NCBI GenBank assembly: GCA_937625935.1
Contig: OW569347.1
Location: 124,001-188,000, forward strand
Origin: Tetramitus jugosus
Taxonomy: Eukaryota > Heterolobosea > Eutetramitea > Acrasida > Vahlkampfiidae
Length of the DNA: 64,000 nucleotides
Direction of reading: 5' to 3'
Shown: piece after piece, positions 56,137 to 64,000 of the stretch
Layout of the letters: each line of letters begins with the position of its first letter
How positions within the stretch are numbered: position 1 is the stretch's first letter
The notes under the pieces: generated by a model
Database searches by the model: none
What the model was told of the DNA's origin: nothing
Seen by the model: only the letters and a program-made list of their open reading frames with translations
Position numbers and translations under genes: made by a program

Positions 56137-56438
56137 GTCATCATTGTCGCAACTGTTATTGGATGATATCGTCGTACGAGGAGCTTTGACTCCCTTCAGC
56201 AGATGAGTGGCAATATCCTGAATGGATTCTTGTAATGTTTGGATATGACGTCGACTGTGGTGGTATGTGGGACGATTGAGTTGGTGAGTTATGCGGACGA
56301 CAGATGGAATGGCTCTCCTGTTCCACAAGAAAACATGTTTTGTGAGTAAAAGAAATATTGGAATTTTGTTGTTTTGTTCGTGGAAGAACTTGAGCTTCTT
56401 TTGGTCGCCTGAAGAAATCTGGGTTGGTATTGCTAAAA

Positions 56439-57725
56439 TCAACTGGCAGGAACAGTGTTGCCCAAGGGAGGAAATATGGTGCTCAAAACTTCTTGAATGG
56501 CACCGTACGAGTCATATGCGTGCTCTGATAGTCTGTTCACTGTACCTTCCTTGTCAATGATGAAGATCTTTTCTGGTGCGATACCTATCGATAGATAGGC
56601 TTGATGGTCAGATACTTTGTTTCCGAATCCAGCAACTATGGGGTTAGCTCCATCTGGGAACAAATCTTTAATCATTTTGACGGCACCAATTTTGAAAGAG
56701 TCACTTCGGCCGAACAAGTACTCTCTAATCGCTGAATGAGAGAACGTATTGTATGAGGTAATGATTGGACCTTGTGGCATTTTAGAGAGCTTCTCCTGCT
56801 CAATGTGCTGAATGAATCTTCTCGTCTTATCACCTTGGGTGATAGCTCTGGCTGTCAAATACACAAGCTTGTAACCTTGATCAGTCACTGCAGTCAATAG
56901 GCTGGCTATGCCTGGATGAGTATACCGATAATTCTTGAGTACATTGACACAGAATATTCCCCTGAGATCAGTTTTTGTAATTGTTCCATCGACATCACAC
57001 AACACAAGCTTCTCATAACTATTCCAGAGAAACAGATTGCACGTTGCTACTTCTTCGATGCACTCATAATTCTCGGGACTCCTCTTCACAAAATGAACAG
57101 TATTAAATCCTTTTTGCAACTTCATTCCCTGAATCTCTTCATTCGTTGGTGTTAGTAAACTTGGATGATAGACCATGTCTAGTTTCATCTTGTTCAAGTG
57201 TTCCTCAGCATGCAACAAAACGTTTCGCCTGGAATGAACATTGTCGTTAGCCGCAGCAACTCTTTGCATGACTTCTTCATTTGAAACATTTCCTTGATTT
57301 TCATTCTCCACATGGTTCTTTCCCAACCTCTTTCGGATTTGCCTCTTCACTGACTTCTTTCCTTTGTAGTTCTTAGTCAGTTTATGTCCCTTCAATTCAT
57401 CATCAATATGCAAAAACATTCCTGTTGGAGGTAGTTGTGCACGAGGAAAGTAAGCATTCGACATTCGGTGATCCAGAAACATTCTTGTTTGACTCATTGT
57501 ATAAAATTCTATAGTCTTCTTCTCGTCTTGGTCGCTCAACTCTTTGCGAAGACGATAAAAATCCAAGTTCCTTCTCTCTTCTAAGGTTACTGTGGCGTCG
57601 TTGACCACATGAATTTCGATAGGAATCGGTCCACGATTATTCTCTTCTGAAAACTTGACAAAGAATGGCGAGCTCTTGAACTGACCATTTCCATGGTCTA
57701 TGATTACTATATCACAACAACTCAT
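56439..57725 (-). CDS. Compact lipin-like phosphatidate phosphatase
   Basis: 428 aa, about half the length of animal lipins. The N-lip segment is short: DIVIIDHGNGQFKSSPFFVKF at about 5-25. The C-terminal LNS2/HAD domain carries LCDVDGTITKTD (DxDGT at 244-248) plus YLTARAITQGDKTR, SFKIGAVKMIKDLF, AGFGNKVSDHQAYLSIG and a final IIDKEGTVNRL. These residues place the Mg-dependent dephosphorylation of phosphatidic acid to diacylglycerol. The basic linker (KGKKSVKRQIRKRLGK) may be a nuclear or membrane-binding signal. The stop overlaps the 5' open frame of the dioxygenase gene. Confidence 0.88.
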   Translation of the reverse strand: MSCCDIVIIDHGNGQFKSSPFFVKFSEENNRGPIPIEIHVVNDATVTLEERRNLDFYRLRKELSDQDEKKTIEFYTMSQTRMFLDHRMSNAYFPRAQLPPTGMFLHIDDELKGHKLTKNYKGKKSVKRQIRKRLGKNHVENENQGNVSNEEVMQRVAAANDNVHSRRNVLLHAEEHLNKMKLDMVYHPSLLTPTNEEIQGMKLQKGFNTVHFVKRSPENYECIEEVATCNLFLWNSYEKLVLCDVDGTITKTDLRGIFCVNVLKNYRYTHPGIASLLTAVTDQGYKLVYLTARAITQGDKTRRFIQHIEQEKLSKMPQGPIITSYNTFSHSAIREYLFGRSDSFKIGAVKMIKDLFPDGANPIVAGFGNKVSDHQAYLSIGIAPEKIFIIDKEGTVNRLSEHAYDSYGAIQEVLSTIFPPLGNTVPAS

Positions 57726-57896
57726 GCTTGAAACACTTGATTATGTTTTTTGAATCACCATGTTGTATGCCTTATACTCTGTTGCAAAGGTATACACTCC
57801 TATTATTAACCAGCCAGTCAACTTGAAAATCATTTTTGGATAATTTCGGAGTAAATATTTAATGGCAGGTTGTTTTACAGAAAACTCTAGAGGATT

Positions 57897-59297
57897 TTAC
57901 TTTTGTTCGTTGGCCTTGATGGTTTGGCACAACTTCTTCAAAGCGTCAGTGGTCATGGACTTTGGTCTTTCAATTGGTTGACCCAAAGCTCTGTCCCAAA
58001 CGAGAGAAGACAAGACACCAATAGCACGACTGACACCGAACATGACAGTGTAGTAGTCTTCTTCGACCAATCCGTAGTGTTGCAACAAGCATCCAGAGTG
58101 AGCATCAACGTTTGGATATGGGTTCTTAGTCTTTCCGTGTTGAGTCAAGATATCTGGAATAATTTCGTACAGGTTGCTGACAAGCTTGAACAACTCGTCG
58201 TTTGGCATATACTTTTGAGCAAACTCACGTTGGCAAGTATATCGAGGATCAGTCTTTCTCAACACAGCGTGACCATAGCCAGGAACGACTCTTCCAGCGT
58301 TCAAAGTATCCCAAATGACTTGAGTCAAGTTCTCCTTGTTGGCTTCCTTTCCGTTCAAAGCAGCCTTCACTTCCTTCAACCATCTCAAGACTTCTTGATT
58401 GGCCAAACCGTGCAATGGACCAGCCAAACCGTTCATACCAGCACTCAATGACAAGTATGGATCGGAGAGAGCGGAACCAACCAAGTGAGTAGCGTGAGCA
58501 GAGACGTTACCACCTTCGTGATCAGTGTGAATAGTCAAGTACAGTCTGAACAATTCATATACTTCCTTGTTGCCAGAGAAGCCCATCATGTGAGCAAAGT
58601 TGGCAGCCCAATCCAAATCAGTGTTTGGTGCGATATAGTTGGAATTGTGGTATTGCTTTCTGTAGATCATGGAAGCAACAGCTGGCAATCTAGCGATACA
58701 GTTCAATGTGTCTTCATAGGTAGTCTTCCAGTATTCCTTCTTGTGGACACCGTCTTGATATGCCTTGGCGAACAGAGAATCGCCTTGCAAGGCCAAGATG
58801 GCCATGGAGAATTGAGTCATTGGATGCAAATTGTTTGGCAGAGACTTGACAACAGCTTCGACTCTCGAGTCAACCTTGGCAGCACGCTCGTGCAAATCCT
58901 TTCTCAGTCCTTCGACTTGTTGGCTGGTTGGAACTTCACCAGTCAACAACAACCATAGCATAGCTTCAGGAAGTGGTTCACTGCAGCCTGGTGCAGATGG
59001 AAGCTTTGCTTGGCATTCTGGAATGGTCATTCCTCTGAAGCGGATACCTTCTTCAGCGTCCAAGAGAGATGTTTCAGTGACGAGGCCCTTGATTCCTCTC
59101 ATACCTTGATATGCCATGTTGACAGTACATTGAGTGATGACAGTCTCACCAAACTCCTTCTTGACAGCAGCAACTTCAGCTTGCTTGACTGGGATCTGTT
59201 TCTCGATGACAGATCTCAATTCAGCAGAGTAGAATCTCTTTTGGGAGGAGGATGCAACAGATCTCAAGACGTTTCTTCTCACGGTGTTGGTGAACAT
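57897..59297 (-). CDS. CS: Mitochondrial citrate synthase
   Basis: 466 aa. The presequence [24 protein letters not shown] is Arg/Ser-rich. Family motifs: [33 protein letters not shown] (catalytic His), [17 protein letters not shown] (second catalytic His and nearby Asp) and [29 protein letters not shown]. It condenses acetyl-CoA with oxaloacetate in the TCA cycle. Length and sequence are typical of the eukaryotic mitochondrial form. Confidence 0.96.
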   Translation of the reverse strand: MFTNTVRRNVLRSVASSSQKRFYSAELRSVIEKQIPVKQAEVAAVKKEFGETVITQCTVNMAYQGMRGIKGLVTETSLLDAEEGIRFRGMTIPECQAKLPSAPGCSEPLPEAMLWLLLTGEVPTSQQVEGLRKDLHERAAKVDSRVEAVVKSLPNNLHPMTQFSMAILALQGDSLFAKAYQDGVHKKEYWKTTYEDTLNCIARLPAVASMIYRKQYHNSNYIAPNTDLDWAANFAHMMGFSGNKEVYELFRLYLTIHTDHEGGNVSAHATHLVGSALSDPYLSLSAGMNGLAGPLHGLANQEVLRWLKEVKAALNGKEANKENLTQVIWDTLNAGRVVPGYGHAVLRKTDPRYTCQREFAQKYMPNDELFKLVSNLYEIIPDILTQHGKTKNPYPNVDAHSGCLLQHYGLVEEDYYTVMFGVSRAIGVLSSLVWDRALGQPIERPKSMTTDALKKLCQTIKANEQK

Positions 59298-60042
59298 TGT
59301 GTGTTTGTGTGGTGGAGCGTTAAAAAAACTAACTGTTCAGGATAGGTGTGTTTGTTTGTTGTTGTCGAGTTTGTTGGGAGTTGCAAGCTCTGTCCCTGCT
59401 CGGTTTTGATTTGTTTTTTCCCAGAGAGAGACCCAAACCCGCGGTGGGGTTTGCGGTGCAGTGCGGGTGGGATTCCGGATTTAGATCTCTCATAATACTC
59501 CGTGATCAAGTAGCCGATTACAATCAATCGGCTAAACATGAGAGAGCGAAAAAAATCCTCCCTTAGAGGAGTAGGAGTCAAAGTGGAGATTTCACACAGT
59601 CCGTGCTCAGAATCCATGCGCTCCTTTGAACAGATCGTGCGTGAAGCGAGAGATAATATGCGATCTCAAAGTTGTCGCCTGAAGATTCTCCTTGCTGGAG
59701 CACAAGCGTATGTTTGAGCGATCTTATCGTTTTTCATTGCAACATGTTTCGGATAAGCGGAGTAATGTTTATCGGAGATTTTTTATTGTAACTCTTGTGC
59801 ATTGTTCAACACTTTTCGTGAAGAGCGGGCTTGAATGAAAAATGTGAAGTTTTCACACAGACAAAGAACTTTGCTTCTTTTTCTTGCTTTGCATCACTCA
59901 CAGACAACCTCTGTGCATGGTTGAAATTTTTCTGCCCAACAAAAAAGCCGCACACTCAATAAAAAAACATAACATTCAATTCTTTTCAAGTAGTTCTTCT
60001 TCACCAACCACAACCACAAACAACAAAAAACACATTCACACA
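59298..60042. other. Divergent promoter between citrate synthase and dyskerin, with a hairpin
   Basis: 745 bases with no supported gene. A perfect 9-bp inverted repeat with a 6-base loop occurs at 59511-59534 (TAGCCGATT ... AATCGGCTA), inside a wider complementary pair (TCTCTCAT at about 59486 and ATGAGAGA at about 59538). The left flank is locally G-rich (about 59440-59470). The right end is a CA-rich leader. It could encode a structured RNA or be regulatory. Confidence 0.45.
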
Positions 60043-61626
60043 ATGGGAAAAAAGACATCATCAAAGACATCATCCTCCTCTTCATCATCTGTTGCTGACA
60101 AGCAACACAATGGAGATTTCCGCGTTGAAGAAAAGTCTGCCGTCACCGCACTCGACACGAGCAACTGGCCACTCTTGCTCAAGAATTATGACAAATTGCA
60201 CGTGAGAACAGGTCATTACACACCTATTCCAAGCGGACACTCCCCATTGAAGAGACCTATTGCTGAATATATCAAGTATGGTGTCATCAATCTAGATAAG
60301 CCTGCCAACCCAAGTTCTCACGAAGTTGTCGCATGGATTCGTAAGATTTTAAAGGTTGAAAAGACTGGTCACAGTGGTACATTGGATCCAAAGGTCACTG
60401 GTTGCCTCATTGTTTGCATTGACCGTGCCACTAGACTTGTCAAGTCACAACAAGCTGCCGGTAAGGAGTACGTTGCCATCTTGAAATTGCACTCCCCATT
60501 CAGTGACACACAAAAGGTGGAAGAAGCCATTCAGACATTGACTGGTGCACTCTTCCAGAGACCTCCATTGATCTCTGCTGTCAAGAGACAATTGAGAGTG
60601 AGAAGCATCTACAAGAGCAAGCTCTTTGAGTTTGACCCTGAGAAGGGAATGGCTGTTTTCTGGGTCAGTTGTCAAGCAGGTACCTACATTCGTACATTGT
60701 GCGAGCACTTGGGTCTCTTGTTGGGCACTGGTGGAAAAATGCAAGAATTGAGAAGAGTGAGATCAGGTGCCATGACCGAAGGCAAGTACATGTACACAAT
60801 GCACGATGTTCTCGATGCTCAATACGTGTTGGACAAGGAAGGTGACGAGACATATATTCGCCGCGTTGTCAAGCCACTCGAAATTTTGTTGACCGGATTC
60901 AAGCGTATCGTTGTCAAGGACACTGCAATCACTGCTGTGACCTATGGCGCTCAATTGATGGTTTCTGGTGTGTTGAGATTCGAGAATGGTATCGAAGTTG
61001 GTGAGGAAGTTGTTCTCATTACCACCAAGGGTGAGGCCATTGGTGTCGCATATGCCGCCATGACCAGCATTCAAATCTTGACCGCTTCTCACGGTGTTGT
61101 CTGTAAGACCAAGAGAGTCATCATGGACAGAACCACCTATCCAAAGAAGTGGGGCTGTGGACCAGTTTCCAAGCTCAAGAAGGAATTGAAGGCTCAAGAC
61201 AAGTTGGACAAGTTTGGTCTACCAAATGAGAAGACACCTGAGATTTGGCTCAAGAACTACACTGATTGCTCTGCCAACAAGTGGTACTATAACCAAAAGT
61301 CTGAGATTGAGAAGGAGTTGGGCAAGAAGTTGGAGCCTGCTGCTGTCAAGGAGAACATGTTGAAGTTTAACAAGAAGCCTGAGGAGACGACAGTTCCTGA
61401 GGTTAAGAAGGAAGAACCTGAAATCAAGAAGGAAGTCAAGAAGGAGGAAGAAGTCGTACCTAAGAAGGACAAGAAGGAGAAGAAGGAAAAGAAGGACAAG
61501 AAGAGAAAGCGTGAAGACTCTGATTCCGAAGACCAAAAGGACAAGAAAGAAAAGAAGGATAAGAAGAAGAAGGACAAGAAGGAAAAGAAGGAGAAGAAGG
61601 ACAAGAAAAAGGCCAAGAAGGAGTAA
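60043..61626 (+). CDS. DKC1: Dyskerin/Cbf5 pseudouridine synthase
   Basis: 527 aa from ATG 60043, after a CA-rich leader. TruB-family catalytic domain: [25 protein letters not shown] and [16 protein letters not shown] with the catalytic Asp, then [15 protein letters not shown] and [16 protein letters not shown] domain follows ([21 protein letters not shown]...). The tail is an extreme Lys/Glu run ([16 protein letters not shown]-type, about 470-527), as in dyskerin. With Nop10, Nhp2 and Gar1 it forms H/ACA snoRNPs that modify rRNA and snRNA and support telomerase RNA. Confidence 0.96.
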   Translation: MGKKTSSKTSSSSSSSVADKQHNGDFRVEEKSAVTALDTSNWPLLLKNYDKLHVRTGHYTPIPSGHSPLKRPIAEYIKYGVINLDKPANPSSHEVVAWIRKILKVEKTGHSGTLDPKVTGCLIVCIDRATRLVKSQQAAGKEYVAILKLHSPFSDTQKVEEAIQTLTGALFQRPPLISAVKRQLRVRSIYKSKLFEFDPEKGMAVFWVSCQAGTYIRTLCEHLGLLLGTGGKMQELRRVRSGAMTEGKYMYTMHDVLDAQYVLDKEGDETYIRRVVKPLEILLTGFKRIVVKDTAITAVTYGAQLMVSGVLRFENGIEVGEEVVLITTKGEAIGVAYAAMTSIQILTASHGVVCKTKRVIMDRTTYPKKWGCGPVSKLKKELKAQDKLDKFGLPNEKTPEIWLKNYTDCSANKWYYNQKSEIEKELGKKLEPAAVKENMLKFNKKPEETTVPEVKKEEPEIKKEVKKEEEVVPKKDKKEKKEKKDKKRKREDSDSEDQKDKKEKKDKKKKDKKEKKEKKDKKKAKKE

Positions 61627-61646
61627 ATAATACATCTAGTTCGTTC

Positions 61647-63659
61647 TTATAATTTACTGTTAATGTGTGGTGCGTCTTCTGGTTGACTTGTAATTCGTTC
61701 TCTGGATCTGGTGATTGGTGTTGTTGGTTTGCGAAGTGACCGAATATTGGGTGTCGTTGGCTGGATTCTGGAGCTCTTCTTGAGAGCCCATATGGAGGAC
61801 AGTTCTTCATTTGGTTGATTCATGACCTGGTTGAGTGTATGAAGAGAGGAAGGAGTTGGATTGAGTATGTAGGCAGATAAAGGTTCGAGCCGAGTCGTTG
61901 GTAGAGCAAAATTGAGAGAAGGTATGAGTCTGGAGGTTCCAGATAATCGATCTGTCACATGTCTTACATTGCTAGTCACCAAACCGATGAGTGCACCACT
62001 ACTATCAAATATTCCACCTCCACTATTTCCATTGTGAATGAGCACACTCGATTGAAGCAATACAGGAACAGTGTTGTGTCGAACAATTTTTGAGAGAACA
62101 CCCTTAGTTATTGTTGATGTTCTTATGGACGTTCCGACTGTCATTGGATGATACAGTGGATATCCTATGCCATACACTGTTTGACCTTGTTTCATGGGTT
62201 GCGTTGCATTGAGAGATACAAAGTGCTTGGGACGAACGCTAGTATCATTGAGCTGAATAACAGCAACATCAAACGGTCCAGTTTTGTTAGTAAATTTGAG
62301 AGACGCCGAATAGAATCGATTGTTTCTGTTCAAATTACTTGTATCCTCATCGAATTGCACCGTAATACTCACATCTGTCTTCAGGGCTGTCTTGTCACTG
62401 TTCAAAAATGGAGCAAACAGGTGAGCATTTGTCAATATGAATCCCTGTTGACTAATCACAATTCCAGATGACCAAGAATTTGCAATATTGATCAGCACTA
62501 CCGATTTCTTCGCATTGTCCATAGAGGGAGATAGTGATTCAAATGGTGAATTACTCGCAAAGCATTGCAATGGTTCAACAATGGGCACGTTCTTTACCAC
62601 CTTTTCATTACTAGTTTTGGCAACATCCAATCGTATAACATTATCTACCTCTCTGTATATTGCATTCAGAGTAATCACCAGATTAAAGTCAATGTTGCTG
62701 CTCTTGGAACGAATCGGTATCGTACATATGCCTATACAACTGGAATCGGACTTGTAAAACACGCCTCCTCCCTCGGATCCAGGCAACATTCTCGCATCTG
62801 TCAAGAAGGCTAAGCATTGATACTTTGAATCACAAATAACATTACTAACGATACCCTTGGAAACCGAATTGGAGAAGCAATCAGGACTAAGTAGCCCAAA
62901 CGGCGAAGACACCACATAAACGCTCTTCATCTGCTGAATGACACTCGATGTTCGAAATTCGCCCTGTACACACTGAATCCTGCGCCTATGCTTCTCCGAT
63001 TTAATATCACTCTTTAACAGTTTTAGTACAGCGAAAGAACTAGGAATTAATGATGGTGACGATGTATCAGCAGTAGTGCTACTGTTCCACCCCAGACAAA
63101 AATCATCACAATTCTGATTCAACAACTGATAAATATACTTGTCTGCATTCACATTGTTGACCATATCCAAGAAATGCACGGGAAAGCACGTTTGGGAGAC
63201 ACCATGAATCATCACTGAGAGAGACACAAAGGGAACAAGCTCTTGTTGTTGCTGTTGTGCATCAAACACATGAAACGAGCTACTTTGATGTCGCACCTTT
63301 CTCATAAATGGTTGAATGACACTGGAGCTCGTGAGCATGTAAAAGCTCTTGTCAGTCTCTTGAAAGACGATGCCAGATGCGGAGAAGGTGGACTTGCCGC
63401 AGCCATCAGTTTCATAGAATGGTGCGTTTTTAATCTTGAGTTCTTTGGGATCCTGTGTGGATTCAATTGAAACGCCAAGAATGAAAGATGTGAGTGTTAG
63501 CTTGCATGTGTGAGTGAATCAAGGAGATCAAGAAATCACAACACATACAGGTCCCTCTACAATTATGAGAACGACGGATGACGTAAGCTTATTGTTGTTG
63601 CTTCCATTGGCAAGTGTTATGGTCGCGCTGGTGGTCTCATTGATGTGGGCTGATACCAT
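61647..63659 (-). CDS. Peroxisomal DEG15/TYSND1-type serine protease (two exons)
   Basis: Exon 1 is 63549-63659 (37 codons), intron 63453-63548 (96 nt, GTATGT...CACAG), exon 2 is 61647-63452. Frames join in phase 0, giving 638 aa. The junction reads VEGP-DPKELKIKN, like the plant DEG15 start (VEGPDPKGLK), followed by STFSASGIVF. The protease core has ILTNAHLF (His), FDVAVIQL (Asp) and HNGNSGGGIFDSSGALIGLV (Ser). The C-terminus is SKL, a classic PTS1 peroxisomal signal. Members cleave the presequences of imported peroxisomal enzymes such as thiolase. No signal peptide is present, consistent with peroxisomal import from the cytosol. Confidence 0.9.
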
Positions 63660-63902
63660 TTTGCATCTTTTTTGTCCAATGTTTCTCCGCAAGTTCATTA
63701 GCTTTCAACTTAAAAATAGACCAGCATTACAAGACAAACCCTTGGGCGGAACTTGAAAGCATCAAGCTTGCGATTCAAAGACAGTCAAACAAATCAAGTT
63801 TGAAGAAAAAAAAAACACAAAACAACAACCAACAACAGGGCTCAAAGCAGCACACAAAACAATATCAACAACAACAACCTTATAAATCAAACAACAATAA
63901 TC

Positions 63903-64000
63903 ATGTCCACATCTCCAGTAGATTCCAACTATGACGAAGACGATGTATATATAGGTGATGAAGAAGACATTGATTTGAATGACGATGACTTGAATGATGA
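63903..64000 (+). CDS. Start of an acidic protein (cut by window end)
   Basis: An ATG at 63903 follows a long CAA/AAC-rich leader and opens 32 codons of a strongly acidic N-terminus (MSTSPVDSNYDEDDVYIGDE, then more Asp/Glu). The frame is open to the window edge. Function cannot be judged. The Asp/Tyr-rich start is compatible with Ariadne-type RBR ligases among others. Confidence 0.6.
   Translation, partial: MSTSPVDSNYDEDDVYIGDEEDIDLNDDDLND

Noticed and set aside
1-64000. CRISPR arrays, bacterial operons or rRNA genes
   Set aside because: No spaced direct repeats, no Shine-Dalgarno-led gene strings and no rRNA signatures were seen. Introns and gene content are eukaryotic.

Overview
This window is nuclear DNA from a free-living eukaryotic microbe, most likely a heterolobosean amoeboflagellate of the Naegleria type. 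The evidence is combined, not a database match. Genes are packed closely on both strands. GT-AG introns are few and short (about 56-117 nt, one of 249 nt). Many proteins carry long Asn, Gln, Ser or Thr runs. A flagellar central-pair protein (SPAG17-like) sits in the same window as amoeboid and endomembrane proteins (Arp2, ARF, RGS, a TKL kinase). Base composition is moderate, unlike very AT-rich Dictyostelium.

Layout. 0-7.7 kb: membrane RING protein, METTL21-type methyltransferase, spliced mitochondrial two-RRM protein, spliced Rpp14/Pop5-like RNase P/MRP subunit, membrane short-chain dehydrogenase, secreted tandem-repeat protein. 7.7-8.6 kb: repeat-bearing gene-poor stretch and tRNA-Leu. 8.8-13.9 kb: glutathione S-transferase, a two-exon unknown, CHMP2/Vps2, a PH protein. 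14.3-15.8 kb: tRNA-Gln and tRNA-Ile flanking about 1.3 kb of decayed coding sequence. 16-24 kb: an unknown, a three-repeat cysteine protein, PP2C, an RGS-START protein. 24-32 kb: SPAG17-like and NST1-like genes. 32-40 kb: an unknown, a secreted protein, PYROXD1-like flavoprotein, two unknowns, ARF. 40.7-49.8 kb: TKL kinase fused to a dead phosphatase, five-exon LRR gene, Arp2, cactin, second tRNA-Ile. 50-64 kb: small mitochondrial proteins, TPR protein, tail-anchored protein, PMP3, EGLN-type prolyl hydroxylase, lipin-like phosphatase, citrate synthase, dyskerin, peroxisomal DEG15/TYSND1 protease, and the start of an acidic protein.

Seven or more genes can only be read correctly by joining exons. 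I worked these out by hand from splice sites, frame continuity and family similarity: mitochondrial RRM, Rpp14/Pop5, the 9.6 kb unknown, NST1-like, LRR, Arp2, PMP3 and DEG15. PMP3 (56 aa) and the first exons of the RRM protein, Arp2 and DEG15 are too short to stand out as open frames. Most genes are housekeeping. The most unusual are the kinase-pseudophosphatase fusion, the three-fold CxxC repeat protein, the secreted repeat protein, the RING split by a long insert, and the relic between tRNA genes. Family calls rest on motifs and remembered family features, because no search was run.
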